A program made the translations under genes and the position numbers. Of a stretch of DNA of 64,000 nt, positions 43,159 through 51,242 are shown in pieces (positions within the stretch are counted from its first letter, which is position 1; every line of letters starts with the position of its first letter). Source of the DNA: Marinifilum sp. N1E240 (GTDB lineage: Bacteria; Bacteroidota; Bacteroidia; Bacteroidales; Marinifilaceae); contig NZ_WHKF01000004.1 of NCBI RefSeq assembly GCF_009295825.1, positions 310,001 through 374,000 of the forward strand. Reading direction: 5' to 3'. The notes under the pieces were generated by a model. The model did not search any database. It was given only the letters and a program-made list of their open reading frames with translations, and was not told the DNA's origin.

Positions 43159-44351
43159 TCTTTAATGAGGTGTTTTAACTTTTTAGAAACATACAAAGAG
43201 CGAATAAGAACTAATACCACAAATGGTAAAATTTCATTTGGTAATGATTGAGGAATGAACGACCATAAACCAACAATGCATAAAAGTAAAATTGATGTTA
43301 CTAAAAAGTATAAATAGGATAGTTTTGTTTTTTTTATTAGAAAAATAGTTGCCAAAGGAAAATGAATTGGTAGCGCCCATAGAATATTTAAATTTGGTCC
43401 GGTTGCCTGATGATCGGTAAAGAACCATAAAAATACAATTATCCAACCTAAGAAACCTGTTAAACTAAATATCAGATGGTCAATTGCAAATAAATTTTTC
43501 TTTTTGCGATAATAAATAAGACTCAGAAATAAACCTAACATTGCGATTATACCGAAAACAAAACCTGGGCATTTGTACCAAACGGTTGTTTTAAAAACTT
43601 CACCAACTTCAAGTACGTTTCTAGTTGATGAAACCAATGGTATTATGCTATCTCCAGTAACAATTTTTGCATCCTCGAAGGCAAACATCATATTGTCAGG
43701 TAAAAACATGTATTCATATGGTGTAGCCTCAACATCGCAGGGTTTACCTAATATCAAATGAATACCTAAATGTATCCATCTGCTTTTTTCCATAAAATGA
43801 TCAAGCAGATTCCAAAATGTCTTAGGTTTCGAATTTATTTCGGTATATTTTATTTCGCCGTCAATGTTATTTTCAATGATATCACGAATTCGCGTAGAGC
43901 AATTGTCAAACAAAAAATCGTAATGATAAAAACGATTTTCAGGTTTGTAATTTTCAACTAAGGCAGTAAATAATTTACGTTTGGTGTTAATATCCAGATT
44001 AAGTTTTTGTTCAATTATACCTCTCTTCTCATACATATAGCTTTGTTTGAGCCTAATGTAATCTCCATATTCTAATTTGTATTTTAGTTTTCCTCTGGCA
44101 AACTTGAAATAGAAATTCGAAGTATTAAAATCGAAAGTTCCATAATTGAATACAATGTCGAGTTTATTTTGTGGATCTTTTATACGAATTCCCGAATGTC
44201 CAAAAAGAGAATACAACTCTTCACCTGGAGAATAGGTTAGAACGCTTATTTCTGATTGGCTGGATAACTCTTTGGCAAATGAGTTTGAAATACAAATCAG
44301 TATTCCAATTGATAGGAATAGAGCTTTTATAAAAGATGATTTTAGCTTCAT
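43155..44351 (-). CDS. DUF4105 membrane protein (Lnb N-terminal-like periplasmic domain)
   Basis: 398 aa. Signal peptide or first helix (about 9-26), then the DUF4105 domain: EELYSLFGHSGIRIKDPQ and FYHYDFLFDNCSTRIRDII (about 141-159). The His and Cys residues form the presumed catalytic site of this papain-like fold. Four or five helices follow from about 260. Related domains in the lipoprotein intramolecular transacylase Lnb act on lipoproteins; a lipid or lipoprotein role is therefore plausible but unproven. Overlaps the acyl-ACP thioesterase gene by 4 nt. Confidence 0.88.
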   Translation of the reverse strand: MKLKSSFIKALFLSIGILICISNSFAKELSSQSEISVLTYSPGEELYSLFGHSGIRIKDPQNKLDIVFNYGTFDFNTSNFYFKFARGKLKYKLEYGDYIRLKQSYMYEKRGIIEQKLNLDINTKRKLFTALVENYKPENRFYHYDFLFDNCSTRIRDIIENNIDGEIKYTEINSKPKTFWNLLDHFMEKSRWIHLGIHLILGKPCDVEATPYEYMFLPDNMMFAFEDAKIVTGDSIIPLVSSTRNVLEVGEVFKTTVWYKCPGFVFGIIAMLGLFLSLIYYRKKKNLFAIDHLIFSLTGFLGWIIVFLWFFTDHQATGPNLNILWALPIHFPLATIFLIKKTKLSYLYFLVTSILLLCIVGLWSFIPQSLPNEILPFVVLVLIRSLYVSKKLKHLIKE

Positions 44352-44463
44352 AATTTAACTGTTTTTACTCACCGAAGATAAATAAAATACCTTTATTGAA
44401 CATGACAGGATGCTAACAATATTATTTTAATCAATATGGTAAAATCATGTTTGGGCAATAAAA

Positions 44464-44489
44464 AATCCTCTACCGAAGGGCAGAGGATT
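44464..44489 (-). terminator. Terminator after the LolA-like gene
   Basis: Minus strand: stem AATCCTCT / AGAGGATT with a 10-nt internal segment that extends pairing (GCCC...), then a T run, 22 nt past the lolA stop. Confidence 0.8.
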
Positions 44490-44511
44490 CAATATATCTA
44501 ATAAGAGTTTA

Positions 44512-45153
44512 TTATCTCATATCGTTGATTTCAACATCAGGATTAGACTTGGTGTTAAAAACGAAATCAGTATCAGTGTATTCCACGTTAGGGGTTAATT
44601 TTTTCAAAATAATGCTAATATCGCTACCATCTTTTCCAACCGATTTAAGTGAGCTAATCTGGTTGGTTTTATCATCTATTTTTAATCGGATATGTGAAAA
44701 GCCTTTCTCTGTATCAACAGGAAATAGATCAATTACATGAAGTGTTTTGGTGTTACTTTTTTCTACATCTATATATTTAAAAGTGAATCCTGATTCGTAG
44801 ATTGAAAATATTTTTGCTGGGTTTAAGGTTTCTTCATCTTCTTCATCTGGCTCGCTAATGTTTACTTCTTCAGCATCAATAATGTGTGTGTATATTGTTG
44901 TTCCATCGAAATAGGTATCCACGCCCATTAACTTCAAGCGGTATTTGTTTCCCTTAAGTATAATGTTGCCTTCTGATATTTCGTGAACATCTTCTTCGTC
45001 ATTATCCATAGAGAATAAAAATTCAGCCTTTATACTTTTATACTCTTTGTTTTTAGCAGAAACCTTATCGAGTATTGTTTTTGCTTTATTTTCCTGAGCC
45101 GAAACACTCAAGCTTAACATTCCAATTAAAAGGAAACAAAAAATGTTCTTCAT
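44512..45153 (-). CDS. Outer-membrane lipoprotein carrier protein LolA-like
   Basis: 213 aa with signal peptide (about 1-19, ending SVSAQ). The LolA fold is visible in AKTILDKVSAKNKEYKSIKAEF, then an acidic insert, GNKYRLKLMGVDTYFDGTTIYTHI and a late FKYIDVEKSNTKTLHVIDLFP. It shuttles lipoproteins through the periplasm, or in Bacteroidota may have related lipid carrier roles. Follows ftsK by 54 nt in the same direction, a common pairing in this phylum. Confidence 0.88.
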   Translation of the reverse strand: MKNIFCFLLIGMLSLSVSAQENKAKTILDKVSAKNKEYKSIKAEFLFSMDNDEEDVHEISEGNIILKGNKYRLKLMGVDTYFDGTTIYTHIIDAEEVNISEPDEEDEETLNPAKIFSIYESGFTFKYIDVEKSNTKTLHVIDLFPVDTEKGFSHIRLKIDDKTNQISSLKSVGKDGSDISIILKKLTPNVEYTDTDFVFNTKSNPDVEINDMR

Positions 45154-45207
45154 TTTTTAGTGATTTTATAATTTATGCAAAGATATTAATCAATTATTGT
45201 GCCACGA

Positions 45208-47616
45208 CTAGTTCAAAACTTCACTTAGTAATTTTTCAAGTGAATATTCATCCTGAACTAAAACCTGACGTGCTTTACTTCCTTCAAAAGGTCCTACGAT
45301 ACCTGCAGCTTCAAGTTGATCAACAATTCTCCCAGCACGATTGTAACCAATTGAAAATCTTCGCTGAATTCCTGATGTTGAACCCTGTTGTGAACCAACA
45401 ACAAGTCTGGCAGCTTCTTCGAACAAGGCATCTCTTTTTTGCAGATCAACATCAGATGATACTTCTGAGGATTCACCAACATATTCAGGTAACATTAAAG
45501 CTGAAGGATATGATTGCTGTTCCTGTATAAAATCTGTAATGGCTTCAACTTCTGGCGTGTCAACAAATGCACATTGTACACGAACCACATCGCTGTTTGT
45601 CGAGATTAACATATCACCACGACCAATTAATTGATTGGCTCCCGGACTATCTAGAATTGTTCTTGAGTCGATCATAGAAGCAACTTTAAATGCAATACGC
45701 GCAGGAAAGTTTGCTTTAATTACACCAGTAATAATATTGGTAGATGGTCGTTGTGTAGCAATAATCATGTGAATACCAATGGCACGAGCCAATTGGGCGA
45801 TTCTGGCAATAGGTGCCTCAACTTCTTTACCTGCAGTCATAATTAAATCGGCAAACTCATCAATAATTACCACAATATATGGTAAAAATCGATGTCCGTT
45901 TTCCGGATTTAATTTTCTCTTTATGAATTTCTCGTTGTACTCTTTAATATTTCTTGCATGTGCTTTTTTCAACAGATCGTATCTGGTATCCATCTCAACA
46001 CATAAAGAATTTAAGGTTGCAATTACCTTGTGAATATCAGTAATGATAGGTTCCTCTTCATCCGGTAATTTGGCAAGAAAATGCTTTTCGATTGTAGAAT
46101 AAATACTAAGCTCTACTTTCTTTGGATCAATCAAAACGAACTTAAGTTGTGATGGATGCTTTTTGTAGAGTAGGGAAGTGATGATCGCATTTAGACCAAC
46201 AGATTTTCCTTGTCCGGTTGCACCAGCAACTAGAAGGTGAGGCATTTTAGCAAGATCCAATGTGTAAGTTTCGTTGGAAATCGTTCTTCCCATAGCAACA
46301 GGAAGAGCATATTTTGTTTCCTGAAACTTCTTGGATGCGATAATGCTTTTCATCGAAACAATTTCTGGAGTTCGATTTGGAACTTCGATACCAATTGTTC
46401 CTTTTCCAGGGATTGGTGCAATAATACGAATACCCAATGCAGATAAGCTCAAGGCGATATCATCTTCAAGGTTTTTAATCTTCGAAATTCGTACACCAGG
46501 AGCAGGTACAATTTCATAGAGCGTAACAGTTGGACCAATTGTAGCTTTAATTTGTACAATCTCAATTTTATAATGACGGAGAGTTTCAACAATCTTATTT
46601 TTATTGCTTTCTAATTCTTCCTTGCTTACCGCAGAATTATTGGCATGATGTTCCTCTAGTAGATCAATCGTAGGAAATTTATATCTCGAAAGATCCAATG
46701 TCGGGTCGAAATCTTCCGTTGGAACTTGGTTGATTTTTACTGTTTCTTCTTGTTTGCGAACCGTTTCTATCTTTAATTCTACATCATCTTCCTCTAACTT
46801 ATTTTTCTCATCAATAGGTAGTTCGTCTTCCAATTCAGGTAAACCTTCAGGTTCCGAAGTGAGAATAACTTCATTTTCGAATTGAGGAGTTTCATCTATT
46901 TGCAGTTCAGCGGAATTTTCTTTAATTTCTTCGATTTCGGTTAAATCATCGGATAAAATAGAATCATCAGTTTCATTTTCTGAATCGATATCTGGTTTTT
47001 CTTTTTTCGTAACTAATTTTTTAAAGAAGCTGACAGTGTTCTGAAAACCAAAAGTTAGAATGCATAAAATACTAAGAATAAGAAGAAATAAAGTACCAAC
47101 ATTTCCAATGATTGAAATTAGCCATTCACTGATGTAGTAGCCGTGAGATCCGCCAAGGAACAAATAAGAGTCGCTTGCAGAATCTACAAAAACAAATGCC
47201 ATCCCTACGGAAAACCAAATGCTAAAAAGCAAAGTATAAAGTAAGGTTTTTCTAAGTGATTGTATTCTTACTCCCCAAGAACGAAGAGATAAAATAACCA
47301 TTAAGTATAGAAAGGAGTATGATGCTATTCCAAATCCTTTGTTGATGAATAAGTTTGACAAGAATGCACCTGTTTTTCCAGTCCAATTTTCTACACGAAT
47401 TTCAGAATTACCTATAAGTTCCAGCCATCTTATATCAAGTTTACTTTGATCAGCTCCACCTGTAAAAATGAATGAGGAGAATGCTAAACCAATATAAATG
47501 GTAAACAACGATAGAAAAATACCAATTAAGAATAGAGTTCTTTCATCGGTAAGAAATTTGGGTTTGCGGAATCTTTTTTTGCTTTTTTTTGTATTTGATG
47601 CTCTCTTTTTTGCCAT
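45208..47616 (-). CDS. ftsK: DNA translocase FtsK/SpoIIIE
   Basis: 802 aa. Four N-terminal membrane helices (about 27-200), an acidic low-complexity linker (about 205-310), then the motor: Walker A LLVAGATGQGKSVGLNAI, Walker B YIVVIIDEFADLIM, ATQRPSTNIITGVIKANFP, and a C-terminal winged-helix gamma domain (QQGSTSGIQRRFSIGYNRAGRI). It pumps DNA at the septum and activates XerCD at dif; xerD is 6 kb away. Linker short compared with E. coli FtsK, as usual for Bacteroidota. Confidence 0.96.
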   Translation of the reverse strand: MAKKRASNTKKSKKRFRKPKFLTDERTLFLIGIFLSLFTIYIGLAFSSFIFTGGADQSKLDIRWLELIGNSEIRVENWTGKTGAFLSNLFINKGFGIASYSFLYLMVILSLRSWGVRIQSLRKTLLYTLLFSIWFSVGMAFVFVDSASDSYLFLGGSHGYYISEWLISIIGNVGTLFLLILSILCILTFGFQNTVSFFKKLVTKKEKPDIDSENETDDSILSDDLTEIEEIKENSAELQIDETPQFENEVILTSEPEGLPELEDELPIDEKNKLEEDDVELKIETVRKQEETVKINQVPTEDFDPTLDLSRYKFPTIDLLEEHHANNSAVSKEELESNKNKIVETLRHYKIEIVQIKATIGPTVTLYEIVPAPGVRISKIKNLEDDIALSLSALGIRIIAPIPGKGTIGIEVPNRTPEIVSMKSIIASKKFQETKYALPVAMGRTISNETYTLDLAKMPHLLVAGATGQGKSVGLNAIITSLLYKKHPSQLKFVLIDPKKVELSIYSTIEKHFLAKLPDEEEPIITDIHKVIATLNSLCVEMDTRYDLLKKAHARNIKEYNEKFIKRKLNPENGHRFLPYIVVIIDEFADLIMTAGKEVEAPIARIAQLARAIGIHMIIATQRPSTNIITGVIKANFPARIAFKVASMIDSRTILDSPGANQLIGRGDMLISTNSDVVRVQCAFVDTPEVEAITDFIQEQQSYPSALMLPEYVGESSEVSSDVDLQKRDALFEEAARLVVGSQQGSTSGIQRRFSIGYNRAGRIVDQLEAAGIVGPFEGSKARQVLVQDEYSLEKLLSEVLN

Positions 47617-47743
47617 TCGAGTTGTTTTCAGTGTTTTGCTTGACTTACGCCACCATGAAATTTATGTAAAAGTAATAAAAATGGCTTGTAAATCCACAGG
47701 AATTTTATTGTGCAAAAAGAGAAATTTATTTTTAAAAACTTAA

Positions 47744-48424
47744 TCAATTGAAATTCACGATGTACTTTTTTAAAGTTTCCAAATCAGATTTTATGTAATC
47801 TTCTGGTATGGTAAATTCTTTATCGTCTATTTGCACCAGATGAACGGTTTTAGCAGTAAACTTAGCTTTTACCTGATTCATTGTAGTTTCGAATTGTAAT
47901 AACACACCATCTATTTCATTAAGTGGTGTGTTACGGTTTGGTTTGGCAAGACCAATCTCATTTGTATAACAAACTTTAATAATAGGTAAATCCTTGTCCT
48001 CAAAATACAATGTAGCAACTTTGCAATCATAACCTGCAATGTGGACAATAGAATCGGTAAGTTTTATTTTACTTGGTGGAAGTTGATTGTAAATAAAGGC
48101 AACTTCATCTTTTGGAAATTCATAATTGAATTTATTACTGAGAACCTTTAAAAGAATATTGCTATTTTCATTTTCGTAGATAGAAACAAACCTAGTGCTA
48201 AAAAAACCTAGATAACCTTCGGATGTAAGACTGATGTTGTTGTCTTTAAATCTCAGTTCAACTTTATTAGGTAAAAGTGCAACTATAGGGTTGTCTTTTT
48301 CCGAATCGTAATAACTAACATCGTAAATTATTACACCTTCATCCGTACGATCACTTTTAGTAGATTTATCGTTACAACCGTAAATGATTAGAGTTAAAAT
48401 GAGTATGAAAAGGCCCTGCTTCAT
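47744..48424 (-). CDS. Lipoprotein of unknown function
   Basis: 226 aa. Signal with lipobox LIIYGC (Cys17). No family I can name with confidence; the beta-rich pattern, with a central AGYDCKVATLYFED and a later LLQFETTMNQVKAKFTAKTV, resembles the DUF4412/GLPGLI-type periplasmic proteins. The conserved-looking pair of Cys (AGYDC, KVCYTN) may form a disulfide. It lies upstream of ftsK on the same strand with a 127-nt gap. Confidence 0.75.
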   Translation of the reverse strand: MKQGLFILILTLIIYGCNDKSTKSDRTDEGVIIYDVSYYDSEKDNPIVALLPNKVELRFKDNNISLTSEGYLGFFSTRFVSIYENENSNILLKVLSNKFNYEFPKDEVAFIYNQLPPSKIKLTDSIVHIAGYDCKVATLYFEDKDLPIIKVCYTNEIGLAKPNRNTPLNEIDGVLLQFETTMNQVKAKFTAKTVHLVQIDDKEFTIPEDYIKSDLETLKKYIVNFN

Positions 48425-48813
48425 ATAAGTAGCATTTATTAGGTTTCGAAAATAGTTAGTACCAAAATCTAATCTTAAATTACGGTTTAACCTCCCTAAA
48501 AGTAGGAAAAATGATAAGAAAACAAGATGAAATCTAATCTTCTTTCAGAGAGCGATAGATTATTTTTTACGGAGAAGGTTCAATTTTGTTTAAAAATACG
48601 ATTAAATGGAATTTGAGATTATAATTTGACTTTCATTATAAATAAACATAACAGCATTGTTTAATTGACTACATGCAAACGAGTGAAGTTTTATCTTGGG
48701 TTCGCTTTGAAATTCATGCTTTTATAGAAAAAGATGGTAAACAGTAAAAAGAAAAAGGTTGTAATATGCTGAAAAACAGCGAATGAAAAAGGATTTAAAA
48801 ATTCTGAAAATTG
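48425..48813. other. Gene-free spacer upstream of the carbamate kinase gene
   Basis: Part of a 453-bp gap. I find no hairpin with T run and no strong motif apart from the promoter at 48814-48843. A 24-codon ORF (48673-48747) is present but lacks support. Confidence 0.4.
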
Positions 48814-48843
48814 TTTGTTTTGAAATTAATTTTTTTAGTTTTG
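48814..48843 (+). promoter_or_regulatory. Predicted promoter of the carbamate kinase gene
   Basis: TTTG (48814-48817), 18 nt, TAGTTTTG (48836-48843), 34 nt before the ATG. Good -7, spacer one short. Confidence 0.55.
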
Positions 48844-48877
48844 CAGAACTAACAAGAAAAACATAAAGCGAAAAGTA

Positions 48878-49834
48878 ATGAATAAATTAGCAGTTGTAGC
48901 TTTAGGAGGTAATGCTTTACTTCGAGGCAATCAAAAAGGTACTGTAGAGGAACAAAATAAGAATACTACTGATACTTTAGAAAATCTTATTTTCTTAATC
49001 AAAGAAGGATACGATGTTATTATTGCTCATGGTAATGGACCACAGGTAGGTAATATCTTAATGAGAAACGATGCTGGTGAACAATTGTATAATATTCCAC
49101 AAATGCCATTGGATATTGATGTGGCTGACTCTCAAGGTGGAATTGGATATATGATTGAGAGAAACTTGCGTAATGTGCTAAAAGCAAATGGCATCGAAAA
49201 AGATGTTGTGACTTTGGTGACTCAAGTTGTGGTTGATGAGAATGATCCTGCATTTGCAAATCCTGTAAAGCGTGTTGGTAAAATTTACACCAAAGAGCAA
49301 GCTGACGGATTGAAAGCAGAAAAGGGATGGATCTTTAAAGAAGAAGTTAAAGCTGACGGTGGTTGGAGAAGAGTAGTACCTTCGCCAAAGCCAATTCGTG
49401 TTATGAATGAGAAAGTAATTGAAAATTTGGCTCGTCAAGGTAATATTGTTATCACTGTTGGTGGTGGTGGTGTTCCTGTATCTATTAATAAAGAGGGAAA
49501 TATTTGTCCGGTTGAAGCAGTTATCGACAAAGATTTGGCTTCTGCATTGATTGGAGCAAGAATTAAAGCAGATGAGTTTTATATCTTAACAGATGTTCCT
49601 TTTGTATATAAGGATTTCAAAGGACCTAATGAGAAGAAATTAGAATTTTTGAATCATGCAGATACGATGGATTTGATGGCTGAAGGGACTTTTGCAGAAG
49701 GAAGTATGGCTCCAAAAATCCGTGCTTGCCTAAGTTTTATTGAAAACGGAGGTGGTAAATCTGTAATTACAGAAGCTACTAAGTTGGAAGATAAGGCGTT
49801 CGGAACTAAAATTACAATGGAATACGAGGATTAA
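48878..49834 (+). CDS. arcC: Carbamate kinase
   Basis: 318 aa, full length. VVALGGNALLRGNQKGT at the start, IAHGNGPQVGNILMRND, QGGIGYMIERNLRN, VITVGGGGVPVS and ILTDVPFVYKDF are the amino-acid-kinase-family carbamate kinase blocks. It makes ATP from carbamoyl phosphate and ADP, releasing ammonia and CO2. The next gene, 87 nt downstream, is ornithine carbamoyltransferase, so the pair could turn citrulline into ornithine, ammonia, CO2 and ATP. No arginine deiminase gene is in the window. Confidence 0.96.
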   Translation: MNKLAVVALGGNALLRGNQKGTVEEQNKNTTDTLENLIFLIKEGYDVIIAHGNGPQVGNILMRNDAGEQLYNIPQMPLDIDVADSQGGIGYMIERNLRNVLKANGIEKDVVTLVTQVVVDENDPAFANPVKRVGKIYTKEQADGLKAEKGWIFKEEVKADGGWRRVVPSPKPIRVMNEKVIENLARQGNIVITVGGGGVPVSINKEGNICPVEAVIDKDLASALIGARIKADEFYILTDVPFVYKDFKGPNEKKLEFLNHADTMDLMAEGTFAEGSMAPKIRACLSFIENGGGKSVITEATKLEDKAFGTKITMEYED

Positions 49835-49885
49835 TAAATTTTATTAATTCTATATTGAATATTATTATAAATATCGGATAACAAT

Positions 49886-49893
49886 TACTTTTG
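49886..49893 (+). promoter_or_regulatory. Predicted -7 box ahead of the ornithine carbamoyltransferase gene
   Basis: TACTTTTG in the arcC-OTC gap, 28 nt before the ATG; no -33 match. The gene may have its own promoter besides read-through from arcC. Confidence 0.4.
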
Positions 49894-49921
49894 TGTTTGT
49901 AATCTATTAAAAAAATAAACA

Positions 49922-50923
49922 ATGGCTTTCAATCTTAAAAACAGAAATTTTTTAAAGTTGTTGGATTTCACTCCAAAGGAAATTCAGTACATGTTAGATC
50001 TTGCAAGAGATTTGAAAAGAGCAAAATACGCAGGAACTGAGGTTCAAACGATGAAAGGGAAGAATATTGCATTGATTTTCGAAAAATCTTCTACTCGTAC
50101 TCGTTGCGCTTTCGAAACTGCTGCTTATGACCAGGGAGCTCACGTAACATATTTAGGTCCTTCAGGATCTCAAATTGGTGTGAAAGAGTCAATGGCTGAT
50201 ACTGCTCGTGTATTAGGTCGTATGTATGATGGAATTGAGTACCGTGGTTTCGGTCAAACTGTTGTTGAAGAATTGGCTAAGCACGCAGGTGTGCCAGTTT
50301 GGAATGGTTTAACGGATGAGTATCACCCAACTCAGATTTTAGCTGACTTCTTAACCATGATGGAGCACACTGATAAGCCGTTAAGTCAGGTTTCTTTTGC
50401 TTACTTAGGTGATGCAAGAAACAATATGGCTAACTCTTTAATGGTTGGTGCTGCAAAAATGGGAATGGATGTTAGAATCGTTGGCCCTAAAAATCTTCAG
50501 CCAGAAGAGGAATTGGTAGCAGAGTGTCTTGAGATCGCTAAAGAAACTGGAGCTAAGGTTACAGTTACTGATAACACAGAAGAAGGTGTTAAAGGATGTG
50601 ATTTCCTATATACTGACGTTTGGGTATCAATGGGTGAGCCAGATGAGGTATGGAAAGAGAGAATTGAAATCTTGAAGCCATTCCAGATCAATAAAGAAAC
50701 TATGGCGATGACAGGTAATGCAGCTTGCAAATTTATGCACTGTCTTCCTGCTTATCACAACAGAGAAACAAAAGTTGGTGAGGAAGTTTACCAGAAATTC
50801 GGAATGGACGGAGTTGAGGTTACAGAAGATGTATTCGAATCTCCAGCATCAATTGTATTTGATGAAGCTGAAAACCGCTTACACACAATTAAGGCAGTAA
50901 TGGTTGCGACTTTAGGAGCTTAA
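49922..50923 (+). CDS. Ornithine carbamoyltransferase
   Basis: 333 aa. Carbamoyl-phosphate site SSTRTR at 56-61, [31 protein letters not shown], and the ornithine-site [12 protein letters not shown] are complete. The [20 protein letters not shown] segment is OTC-like and not like acetylornithine or succinylornithine carbamoyltransferases. It can work anabolically (ArgF) or catabolically (ArcB). The adjacent carbamate kinase suggests catabolic use, but neither direction is proven, so no symbol is given. Strong terminator follows. Confidence 0.94.
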   Translation: MAFNLKNRNFLKLLDFTPKEIQYMLDLARDLKRAKYAGTEVQTMKGKNIALIFEKSSTRTRCAFETAAYDQGAHVTYLGPSGSQIGVKESMADTARVLGRMYDGIEYRGFGQTVVEELAKHAGVPVWNGLTDEYHPTQILADFLTMMEHTDKPLSQVSFAYLGDARNNMANSLMVGAAKMGMDVRIVGPKNLQPEEELVAECLEIAKETGAKVTVTDNTEEGVKGCDFLYTDVWVSMGEPDEVWKERIEILKPFQINKETMAMTGNAACKFMHCLPAYHNRETKVGEEVYQKFGMDGVEVTEDVFESPASIVFDEAENRLHTIKAVMVATLGA

Positions 50924-50945
50924 ACTGTTTTAATTAATGATATAA

Positions 50946-50973
50946 AAAAAGGACAACATTCGTTGTCCTTTTT
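50946..50973 (+). terminator. Terminator after the ornithine carbamoyltransferase gene
   Basis: A 12-bp stem AAAAAGGACAAC / GTTGTCCTTTTT, loop ATTC, long T run. Confidence 0.92.
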
Positions 50974-51033
50974 TTTGTGTTATGTATTTTATAATTCGCT
51001 GTTTCTTTTTAAAAATAGGCAAATTGATTTTAA

Positions 51034-51240
51034 TTAGTTTTTAAGATATGTAAAGTTTCTGTCTTTGATTTGGATATCCGTTTTTATGCCTCTTCGTTTA
51101 AGTTCAGTTTTAAAATCACAGCCACTACAGCTTCCTCCACAGTTTGAATTCTGACTCTGAAACAATTTTACAAACTGATAAATTACATAGCCTACTGCAT
51201 ATGCAACAATTAGATATGTTAGTATGAGTTGAATGTCCAT
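51034..51240 (-). CDS. FeoB-associated Cys-rich membrane protein
   Basis: 68 aa. One helix (about 6-27), then the CGGSCSGCDFK cluster (about 34-44), the hallmark of the small FeoB-associated Cys-rich proteins of Bacteroidota. It begins 2 nt after the feoB stop and is part of the ferrous iron operon. It may stabilise FeoB or bind iron, in analogy to FeoC; not demonstrated. Confidence 0.88.
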   Translation of the reverse strand: MDIQLILTYLIVAYAVGYVIYQFVKLFQSQNSNCGGSCSGCDFKTELKRRGIKTDIQIKDRNFTYLKN

Positions 51241-51242
51241 TT

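Noticed and set aside
45075-47743. Frames on the plus strand opposite lolA and ftsK
   Set aside because: Shadows of two strongly conserved minus-strand genes; no domain content.
48673-48747. 24-codon ORF upstream of the carbamate kinase gene
   Set aside because: Checked as a possible leader peptide because of the asnA case; no run of one amino acid, no terminator after it and it ends before the predicted promoter.
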